Below are positions 57,462-64,000 of a stretch of 64,000 bases of DNA, one piece after another (position 1 is the stretch's first letter; every line of letters starts with the position of its first letter). The position numbers were made by a program, and so were the translations under genes. The notes beneath the pieces are model-generated. The model saw only the letters and a list, made by a program, of their open reading frames with translations, was not told the DNA's origin and ran no database searches. Origin of the DNA: an uncultured Maribacter sp. (GTDB lineage Bacteria; Bacteroidota; Bacteroidia; Flavobacteriales; Flavobacteriaceae); contig NZ_CANMTX010000003.1 of assembly GCF_947500985.1 (NCBI RefSeq), positions 596,803-660,802 of the forward strand, given 5' to 3'.

Positions 57462-57495
57462 AAAAAAGCTTTGAGTTTACACTCAAAGCTTTTTT
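57462..57495. terminator. bidirectional terminator
   Basis: A 15-bp perfect stem (AAAAAAGCTTTGAGT / ACTCAAAGCTTTTTT) with a 4-base loop, A and T runs on both sides. It serves the GT117 gene (stop 57434) and the thioredoxin-like gene (stop 57515), which converge. Confidence 0.92.
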
Positions 57496-57514
57496 ATTTT
57501 AAAATTATGATAGT

Positions 57515-57811
57515 TTAAACGTATTCTTTTAGAATACCAATAAGTGTATTAGCATCTTGTTCGCCACTCTGGCGCCATACCATTTCACCTTTTTTATAAA
57601 TCATAAGTGTAGGTAAACCTTTAACTCGTAGAGCTTGAGAAAGTTCTTTATTCTTATCTACATCAATCTTTATAACCTTACCTCTATCACCTAAAGCAGC
57701 AGCCACATCTCTTAGTACTGGATGCATTGCGGTCGACTGTTCGTTCCACTCTGCATAAAAATCCAGAAGAACGGGTACCTTTAAATCTATTAGCTCACCA
57801 AATTTGGACAT
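57515..57811 (-). CDS. thioredoxin-fold protein lacking both active-site cysteines
   Basis: 98 residues, the size of a minimal thioredoxin. The fold features are present: VPVLLDFYAEW before the active site, KVIKIDVDKNKELSQALRVK and the cis-proline in KGLPTLMIYKKGEM. The active site reads W-N-E-Q-S (22-26) where thioredoxin has WCGPC, and the protein has no cysteine at all. It cannot do dithiol exchange; a structural or binding role is inferred. An exact -7 box (TACATTTG, 57835-57842) lies 23 bases upstream without a good -33. Confidence 0.85.
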   Translation of the reverse strand: MSKFGELIDLKVPVLLDFYAEWNEQSTAMHPVLRDVAAALGDRGKVIKIDVDKNKELSQALRVKGLPTLMIYKKGEMVWRQSGEQDANTLIGILKEYV

Positions 57812-57903
57812 ACAAAATGCTTTTCTTAGTTAGCCAAATGTAATAAAAATTGTTAAAACACTAGTCTTAGCATCCCAATTGTAATGCTGCAAAAGGGTTA
57901 AAA

Positions 57904-59133
57904 TCATGTTAACGCCTTTTTCTTTAGGGTTATTACAGTGATTTCAGGCCAAATTCCTACCCTACCCGGGTATCCTAAAAAGCCAAAACCTCTGTTTACA
58001 TTAATAAATTGACCCATTTCTTTATAAATACCTGCCCAATAAGGATACCTCCATTTTACAGGGCTCCATTTGATCCATCCTGGTATTTCGATACCAAACT
58101 GCATTCCGTGCGTATGTCCACTTAAGGTTAAATGATAATGATAGTCATCTTGTATCACTTCCATTTCCCAGTGCGATGGATCATGACTCATTAATATTTT
58201 AAAATCATCGGCATTAATCTGTGAAGCAGCTTTTTTGAGATCTCCTGCTTTTTTGAATCCGCCTTTACCCCAATTCTCTACTCCTACCAAAGCAATCTTA
58301 TCATCTCCTTTTTGTAAGTACCTGTGCTCGTTAAGCAGAAGGTCAAAACCCATTTCTTTTTGCAATGTTTTTAGGTTTTCTAAATTCTGATGTTTTAGTT
58401 TTTCTGTATCCCAAGGGATGTAATCTCCGTAATCATGATTCCCTAATACCGAAAACTTACCATCTTTAGCCTCTAAGGTGCTGAACAAATCTGCCCACGG
58501 CTCCATTTCAGAAGTCATATTATTTACCATATCACCAGTAAACAACAACACATCACTTTTTTGCTTATTGATTAGATTTACACCATATTCAATCATCTTT
58601 CTATCATCAAAACTACCACTATGTATATCTGAAATTTGAGTAATCTGATAGCCATCAAAACTATCGGGTAAATCATCGAACTCTAAATCGTATTTCAAGA
58701 CCTTGAAGTTGTATTTACCTTTGTACATACCATACAATAGCGCACCAAAAGGAACCGCAGCAATACCTAAAGCGAGTAAACTTAAAAATCGTCTTCTAGC
58801 AGGTAATCCGAATTGTTTTTCCTCACCAAATAACTTTTGATACAAACCAGAAATAAGGCGATACATATCTTCAGAAAACAAGAAAATAATGGTGATGATA
58901 TTAAAAGTTAACATGGTCAACAAAAACCCGAAAGCATAACTTTTAGGTATACTTAAAACACGACCTGTCTCTTCACCAATAGAGAATTGATATATAAAAT
59001 TAATCATGACAACCAAAGAGATTGCTATATATATCCAAGACCACCAAGGTTGCTTAGTAATGGTTTTCAATGCCTGAAGTACATAAAAACTTAAAGCAAC
59101 ATAAGCTATAACGAAAAGAACCCAACGTATCAT
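57904..59133 (-). CDS. membrane-anchored metallophosphoesterase
   Basis: 409 residues. Four to five N-terminal helices (about 1-135) are followed by a calcineurin-like phosphoesterase domain (about 155-400) with the metal-binding motifs QISDIHSGS (D169, H171), FTGDMVNN (D201), LGNHDYGDY (N232, H233) and LSGHTHGMQFG. The layout resembles YkuE/YaeI-like UDP-2,3-diacylglucosamine or cell-wall enzymes, but substrate is not evident. It follows cutC by 57 bases. Confidence 0.88.
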   Translation of the reverse strand: MIRWVLFVIAYVALSFYVLQALKTITKQPWWSWIYIAISLVVMINFIYQFSIGEETGRVLSIPKSYAFGFLLTMLTFNIITIIFLFSEDMYRLISGLYQKLFGEEKQFGLPARRRFLSLLALGIAAVPFGALLYGMYKGKYNFKVLKYDLEFDDLPDSFDGYQITQISDIHSGSFDDRKMIEYGVNLINKQKSDVLLFTGDMVNNMTSEMEPWADLFSTLEAKDGKFSVLGNHDYGDYIPWDTEKLKHQNLENLKTLQKEMGFDLLLNEHRYLQKGDDKIALVGVENWGKGGFKKAGDLKKAASQINADDFKILMSHDPSHWEMEVIQDDYHYHLTLSGHTHGMQFGIEIPGWIKWSPVKWRYPYWAGIYKEMGQFINVNRGFGFLGYPGRVGIWPEITVITLKKKALT

Positions 59134-59190
59134 GATTAAATTTTTTACAAAGATATCTGTATAACAGCGGTATGCGTGCCCATTTGCATT

Positions 59191-59913
59191 TTATTTAACC
59201 TTGGCAACTACCGCTTTAATATTTTCTAATTGCGTAATTGCAATATGATTATTACTTAAAAAGCTCTCTGAATTCATAGAGATAGTAGGTTTTTTAGCTA
59301 ATGTTTGAATCATAGCTGTACCAGAAAGATGAACCGCACTAAAACCCTTTTCCTTAAAACTATTAACATTACCAGCATTAACACCTGAACCCGGCATAAT
59401 TTGAATAGACTTAGTTTTCCTTTTTAATTCAGATAAGAAATCAATACCTAGCAGAGCAGATTTCTGTTGACCAGATGATAATATATAATTTACTTGCATT
59501 GCTTCAAGTTGTTCTAAAGCTTCCGACGGATTCGTAATCCAATCGAACGCCCTATGAAAGGTGAATTTTAGATTACCGGCCGCGGTCTTTAACTTTTGGG
59601 TTTGTACAACATCCAAAGAAAAATCATTCAAAAGAACTCCCGATACAATTCCGTCAAAACCTAATTCAGCACATAATTTAATATCAGTTAGCATAATATT
59701 CAATTCATCAGCAGTATAAGTAAAATCTCCACTACGCGGTCTAATCAATACATGAACAGGAATAGATACTTGTTCCTTTACGGCTTTTAATAATCCGTAT
59801 GAAGGAGTTAACCCGCCCACTGCCAGTTCTGAGCATAACTCAATACGGTCTGCACCAGCACGTTCGGCAACCATGGCAGATTCTAAAGAATTAGCACAAA
59901 CTTCTACTATCAT
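59191..59913 (-). CDS. cutC: CutC family protein
   Basis: 240-residue TIM-barrel protein. The start VEVCANSLESAMVAERAGAD and RIELCSELAVGGLTPSYGLL are the family's most conserved stretches, with IPVHVLIRPRSGDF and FHRAFD further in. CutC was first linked to copper tolerance in E. coli, but that role is debated; actual activity is unknown. It is divergent from the glycosylasparaginase gene with only 41 bases between starts, so promoters must overlap. Confidence 0.94.
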   Translation of the reverse strand: MIVEVCANSLESAMVAERAGADRIELCSELAVGGLTPSYGLLKAVKEQVSIPVHVLIRPRSGDFTYTADELNIMLTDIKLCAELGFDGIVSGVLLNDFSLDVVQTQKLKTAAGNLKFTFHRAFDWITNPSEALEQLEAMQVNYILSSGQQKSALLGIDFLSELKRKTKSIQIMPGSGVNAGNVNSFKEKGFSAVHLSGTAMIQTLAKKPTISMNSESFLSNNHIAITQLENIKAVVAKVK

Positions 59914-59954
59914 ATTGTTATATTTAAGGTCACTAAAAGTAAAGAACCAAACCC

Positions 59955-60941
59955 ATGAAAAGAAGAAAGTTTCTAAGAAATTCTACTACTGCGGCTGCAG
60001 GAATAGTATCGGCACCATTATTAGCCTCATTCAAAGATGAAACTACAAAAAAAGCAAGCAGCAAAGCTGGTATTATACCGATAGCAATTTGTACATGGGA
60101 TTTTGGAAATGCAACCGCCAAAGCATGGGAAGTTTTAGAAAAAGGCGGTAATTCTCTTGATGCCGTTCACCAAGGCGTTATGGTCGAAGAAAACGATTTA
60201 AACAATAGTACAGTTGGTAATGGCGGTAGACCGGATAGAGATGGAAATGTTACTTTAGATGCCTGTATTATGGACAAAGATGGCAATTGCGGCGCTGTAC
60301 TTGCCATGCAAAATATAGCCAACCCTATATCGGTTGCCAGAAAAGTGATGGAAGAGACTCCGCATGTAATGCTTGCAGGTAAAGGAGCTGAGCAATTTGC
60401 ATACGAGCAGGGTTTTGAGAAGACAGATCTTTTAACTGAAGAGTCGAAACAGGCTTGGGAAGAGTGGAAAAAAACATCGCAGTATAAGCCTATCATAAAC
60501 ATTGAAAATCACGATACTATTGGTATGCTAGCAATCGATGCCGATGGTGATATTGCAGGTGCATGTACTACTAGCGGAATGGCATATAAAATGGCAGGCA
60601 GAGTTGGTGACTCGCCTATTATCGGAGCCGGACTTTTCGTTGACAATGAAGTTGGCGGAGCTACCGCAACAGGTGTTGGTGAAGAGGTAGTAAGAACCGT
60701 TGGTAGTTTCTTAATCGTAGAATTAATGCGCCAAGGGAAATCGCCACAAGAAGCATGCGAAGAAGGTGTAAAACGCATCATCGCTAAAAATAAGGACAAG
60801 CAAGATTTTCAGATAGGATTCATCGCTATTAATAAAAAAGGAGAAACAGGTGGCTATTGTATTCACCCAGGGTTTACATATAGAACCTACACCAGTGAAG
60901 GTCATATTAACAATCCTTCAGACAGTTATTTAAAAAACTGA
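59955..60941 (+). CDS. N4-(beta-N-acetylglucosaminyl)-L-asparaginase (glycosylasparaginase)
   Basis: Ntn-hydrolase of 328 residues that cleaves the GlcNAc-asparagine link of N-glycopeptides; the well-studied enzyme is from Elizabethkingia (Flavobacterium) meningosepticum. The N-terminus MKRRKFLRNSTTAAAGIVSA is a Tat-like export signal. The autocleavage site is before T188 in NHDTIGMLA, followed by GACTTSGMAYKMAGRVGDSP and GGATATGVGEEV. All expected catalytic residues can be seen. No PNGase or endoglycosidase gene is nearby. Confidence 0.92.
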   Translation: MKRRKFLRNSTTAAAGIVSAPLLASFKDETTKKASSKAGIIPIAICTWDFGNATAKAWEVLEKGGNSLDAVHQGVMVEENDLNNSTVGNGGRPDRDGNVTLDACIMDKDGNCGAVLAMQNIANPISVARKVMEETPHVMLAGKGAEQFAYEQGFEKTDLLTEESKQAWEEWKKTSQYKPIINIENHDTIGMLAIDADGDIAGACTTSGMAYKMAGRVGDSPIIGAGLFVDNEVGGATATGVGEEVVRTVGSFLIVELMRQGKSPQEACEEGVKRIIAKNKDKQDFQIGFIAINKKGETGGYCIHPGFTYRTYTSEGHINNPSDSYLKN

Positions 60942-61043
60942 TACACCTCTATAACTTGATTTAATACCGAAGCAATAAGGCAATCTAGCTTAATGTTTCC
61001 GTATCAATTTGTACTTTTAACGTTTTACAATCAATACTCAAAA

Positions 61044-63878
61044 ATGGCAGATCAAAAAAGACTCTTTTTGCTAGATGCATACGCACTAATTTTTCGTGGT
61101 TACTACGCACTTATAAAAAACCCTAGAATAAATTCCCAAGGCATGGATACCTCAGCGATTATGGGATTCATGAATTCTTTATTCGATGTTATTCGTCGTG
61201 AAAAACCAGATCATTTAGCCGTTTGTTTTGATAAAGGAGGAAGTGCTGAACGTACAGAATTATTCCCCGAGTATAAAGCCAATAGATCAGAAACACCTGA
61301 TGCCATACGTATAGCGGTACCATATATTCAAGATATATTAAAGGCAATGCATATACCTGTAGTCGTTAAAGAAGGATGGGAAGCAGATGACATTATAGGT
61401 ACTTTAGCAAAACAAGCCGAAAAAGAAGAATACAAGGTTTTTATGGTTACGCCAGATAAGGATTTTGGACAACTGGTTTCTGAAAACATATTCATGTACC
61501 GCCCAGCGAGAATGGGTAATGGTATTGAAATTTGGGGTATTCCAGAAATTCAAAAGCGTTTCGGCGTTGAAAGACCAGAACAGGTTATTGATTACCTAGG
61601 TATGATGGGTGATGCCAGTGATAACATACCAGGATTGCCAGGCGTTGGTGACAAAACAGCAAAGAAGTTTATTGCCGATTTCGATTCTATGGAAGGTCTT
61701 TTGGCTAATACAGACAAGCTTAAAGGTAAAATGAAAGAAAAGGTAGAAGCCAATAAAGAATTAGGACTTCTATCTAAAAAATTAGCGACTATTTGCTTAG
61801 ATGTCGATGTCACTTTTAACGCTAGTGATTATGAAATGTCTGAACCGAATGCCGAAGGAGTTCAGAAAATTTTCGAAGAGCTTGAGTTTAGAAGATTAAA
61901 AGATCAGTTTATAAAATTATTTTCTACGGAAGTTGAAGAAGCAGCTACAGAGACTACCAGTAAACCAGCAGCCAAAAAAGAAATTCAAGATGCTGGATCC
62001 GGGCAGTTTTCATTATTTGGAAGTCCTGCTGATTCTGGCGCAACCGTAAAAGATTTTTCAAGCAGAAAGACCATTGCAGATGTAGCACACTCATACCAAA
62101 GTGTTGCCCCAGGTATGGCTATGAAATTATTCTTAAAAAGTTTAATGCAGCAAACTTTGGTTTGTTTTGATACCGAAACTACAGGTCTAGATCCTTTGAC
62201 AGCAGAATTAGTTGGTATTGCTTTCTCTTGGGAAGCTACAAAAGGGTACTACATTCCCTTCACGGATAATAAAGAAGAAGCACAGGCACTTTTAGAAGAG
62301 TTACGCCCTTTCTTTGAAGCTGAAGCAATAGAAAAAATAGGTCAAAACCTTAAATATGATATTAAGGTTTTAGACAAATACAACATTGATGTAAAAGGAC
62401 CTTTGTTCGATACCATGTTGGCACACTATCTAATTAATCCAGATATGCGTCATAATATGGATGTGCTGGCAGAGACGTATTTAAATTACACTCCCGTTCC
62501 CATCACAGAACTTATAGGTAAAAAAGGAAAGAATCAATTGAGCATGCGCGATGTTCCGCTAGAAAAACAAACGGAATATGCAGTTGAAGATGCAGACATC
62601 ACCTATCAACTTGCTCAACATTTTAGACCAGAATTAAAAGAAGCGAATACAGAAAAGTTATTTAAAGAAATTGAAATTCCGCTATTACGTGTATTGGCAG
62701 ATATGGAATTGGAAGGTATTAATTTAGACAAAGAATTCTTGAATTCACTTTCAGAAGATTTAAACAATGATATTGCCAATTTAGAAAAAAAAATATATGA
62801 AGTGGCGGGTGAGGAATTCAACATTGGTTCACCCAAGCAATTAGGCGAAATACTTTTTGATAAATTAAAATTAGTAGCCAAGCCTAAAAAGACAAAAACA
62901 GGTCAATACTCCACCGCTGAAGATGTGCTCTCTTACTTAGCTAAAGATCACGAAATTATTCAGAATGTATTGGATTATAGAGGTCTTGCCAAATTGAAAA
63001 GCACGTATGTAGACGCATTACCAGAACAAGTAGAACCATCTACTGGTAGAGTACATACAGACTATATGCAAACCGTAGCTGCAACAGGTCGTTTAAGCAG
63101 TAATAACCCTAACTTACAGAACATACCAATTAGAACAGAACGTGGACGACAAGTTAGAAAAGCGTTTATCCCACGTGATGAGAATTACACCTTATTAGCT
63201 GCAGATTATTCTCAGATAGAGCTACGTATTATTGCAGCACTAAGTGAAGAAACCACAATGATAGAAGCTTTCAAAAATGGAGAGGATATTCACGCTTCTA
63301 CAGCATCAAAAGTATTTAGTGTACCATTAGAAGAAGTAACCAGAGAACAGCGTAGTAATGCAAAAACCGTAAACTTTGGTATTATATATGGTGTCTCTGC
63401 CTTTGGCTTAAGTAACCAAACGGACCTTTCTAGAAAAGAGGCAAAAGAATTAATAGATACCTATTACAAGACCTATCCGAAGCTAAGAAATTACATGAGC
63501 GAGCAAGTAGATTTTGCTCGTGATAATGGTTATGTTTCAACCGTTTTAGGAAGAAGACGTTACTTAAAAGATATCAATGGCAGCAATGCTATAGTTCGTG
63601 GAGCTGCAGAGCGGAATGCCGTAAACGCACCTATTCAAGGTAGTGCGGCAGATATCATAAAAATCGCCATGATTAACATTCATAATAAACTAGAAGAAGG
63701 TAATTACAAATCTAAAATGTTATTGCAAGTACATGATGAATTGGTGTTCGATATTTACAAGCCAGAATTAGAAGAATTACAGACGCTAATTAAATCTGAA
63801 ATGGAAAATGCGTACAAAATAGCAGTTCCTTTAGATGTAGAAGTTGGTATGGGAGATAACTGGCTAGTGGCTCATTAA
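61044..63878 (+). CDS. polA: DNA polymerase I
   Basis: Repair and Okazaki-fragment polymerase. Starting at MADQKRLFLLDAYALIFRGY gives 944 residues; an ATG at 60993 would add 17 residues not seen in the family. Domains: 5'-3' exonuclease (about 1-290; GWEADDIIGTLA, GDASDNIPGLPGVGDKTA), 3'-5' exonuclease with intact DEDD residues (CFDTETTGLDPLT, IGQNLKYDIKVLD, YAVEDADITYQL) and the polymerase (about 560-944; AADYSQIELRIIAALS, NAKTVNFGIIYGVSAFGLS, QVHDELVF). Proofreading is therefore likely active. Confidence 0.97.
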   Translation: MADQKRLFLLDAYALIFRGYYALIKNPRINSQGMDTSAIMGFMNSLFDVIRREKPDHLAVCFDKGGSAERTELFPEYKANRSETPDAIRIAVPYIQDILKAMHIPVVVKEGWEADDIIGTLAKQAEKEEYKVFMVTPDKDFGQLVSENIFMYRPARMGNGIEIWGIPEIQKRFGVERPEQVIDYLGMMGDASDNIPGLPGVGDKTAKKFIADFDSMEGLLANTDKLKGKMKEKVEANKELGLLSKKLATICLDVDVTFNASDYEMSEPNAEGVQKIFEELEFRRLKDQFIKLFSTEVEEAATETTSKPAAKKEIQDAGSGQFSLFGSPADSGATVKDFSSRKTIADVAHSYQSVAPGMAMKLFLKSLMQQTLVCFDTETTGLDPLTAELVGIAFSWEATKGYYIPFTDNKEEAQALLEELRPFFEAEAIEKIGQNLKYDIKVLDKYNIDVKGPLFDTMLAHYLINPDMRHNMDVLAETYLNYTPVPITELIGKKGKNQLSMRDVPLEKQTEYAVEDADITYQLAQHFRPELKEANTEKLFKEIEIPLLRVLADMELEGINLDKEFLNSLSEDLNNDIANLEKKIYEVAGEEFNIGSPKQLGEILFDKLKLVAKPKKTKTGQYSTAEDVLSYLAKDHEIIQNVLDYRGLAKLKSTYVDALPEQVEPSTGRVHTDYMQTVAATGRLSSNNPNLQNIPIRTERGRQVRKAFIPRDENYTLLAADYSQIELRIIAALSEETTMIEAFKNGEDIHASTASKVFSVPLEEVTREQRSNAKTVNFGIIYGVSAFGLSNQTDLSRKEAKELIDTYYKTYPKLRNYMSEQVDFARDNGYVSTVLGRRRYLKDINGSNAIVRGAAERNAVNAPIQGSAADIIKIAMINIHNKLEEGNYKSKMLLQVHDELVFDIYKPELEELQTLIKSEMENAYKIAVPLDVEVGMGDNWLVAH

Positions 63879-63961
63879 GAAACAATTGTAGTATTTTGAC
63901 GATAATATTCTGTTAACAAAACGCTCCTATGAAAAGCCTTAGTCCAGTTTCTTAAAGTTAA

Positions 63962-64000
63962 TTAATATTTTCTTTTTTGCCTTAAACCACCTTTTTTTCT
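63962..64000 (-). CDS. possible 3' end of a gene cut by the window edge
   Basis: On the minus strand an open frame enters at 64000 and ends in TAA at 63962-63964, giving RKKGGLRQKRKY. A lysine/arginine-rich end like this is common in RNA-binding proteins, and its position convergent to polA is sensible. Twelve codons are too few to identify or even prove a gene. Confidence 0.25.
   Translation of the reverse strand, partial: RKKGGLRQKRKY

Noticed and set aside
60993..61043. Upstream ATG extending DNA polymerase I by 17 residues
   Set aside because: The extra residues do not resemble PolA N-termini, whereas MADQKRLFLLDAYALIFRGY does.
1..64000. CRISPR arrays, transposases, integrases, toxin-antitoxin pairs and phage genes
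   Set aside because: Looked for regularly spaced repeats, recombinase motifs and small paired genes; none seen. The gene content is core metabolism and envelope functions.

Overview
The window is a gene-dense, AT-rich chromosome segment from a member of the Bacteroidota, almost certainly Flavobacteriaceae. Pointers are SprA (type IX secretion pore), an alternative complex III operon joined to cytochrome oxidase subunits I/II, RuvA upstream of SprA, IF-2 with a K/E/P-rich N-terminus, and promoters of the Bacteroidota type (TTG, 17-20 bases, TAnnTTTG). The genus cannot be fixed from sequence alone; a marine Maribacter/Zobellia-like organism would fit. I see no phage, transposase, integrase, CRISPR array, rRNA or plasmid gene, so this reads as stable core genome.

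Layout. 1-9531 (minus): a tripartite efflux locus with four MacB-type permeases, two periplasmic adaptors, one ATPase and a TolC channel cut by the left edge. 9648-14885 (minus): cytochrome oxidase maturation and subunits, comprising a small CxxC protein, DUF420 protein, Sco, a cysteine-free Sco-like protein, subunit IV, two subunit III proteins and heme O synthase. 14996-15865 (plus): an exported metallo-beta-lactamase-fold hydrolase. 15950-31311 (minus): TonB, VanZ-like protein, GcvH, SprA, RuvA, malic enzyme, an SLC45-like MFS carrier, QueG and RuvB. 31442-33706 (plus): an acyl-CoA oxidase-like flavoprotein, convergent with a GIN-domain protein. 34663-46441 (minus): ActABCDEF-CoxB-CtaD, the quinol-to-oxygen respiratory chain. 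46673-47044 (plus): a small SPOR protein. 47101-51690 (minus): rimP-nusA-infB. 51912-57434: a Na+/H+ antiporter, a small unknown protein, tRNA-Gln(UUG) and a DUF2723/GT117 glycosyltransferase. 57515-63878: a cysteine-less thioredoxin, a metallophosphoesterase, CutC, a glycosylasparaginase and DNA polymerase I. At the right edge is a possible gene tail.

The respiratory genes work together. ActABCDEF oxidises menaquinol and passes electrons to CtaD/CoxB at one locus. The second locus supplies subunits III and IV, heme O synthase and the copper-loading proteins. The central genes handle envelope secretion (SprA, TonB), Holliday-junction processing (RuvAB), tRNA modification (QueG) and carbon metabolism (malic enzyme, GcvH).

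I found no clear candidate for a wholly new system. The items most worth a second look are: a Sco-like protein without cysteines in tandem with a normal Sco; a thioredoxin whose active-site cysteines are both replaced; a helix-hairpin-helix tail fused to ActC; a small CxxC membrane protein in the oxidase assembly cluster; the duplicated permease/adaptor modules sharing one ATPase; and a promoter plus GC-rich leader hairpin ahead of rimP-nusA-infB.
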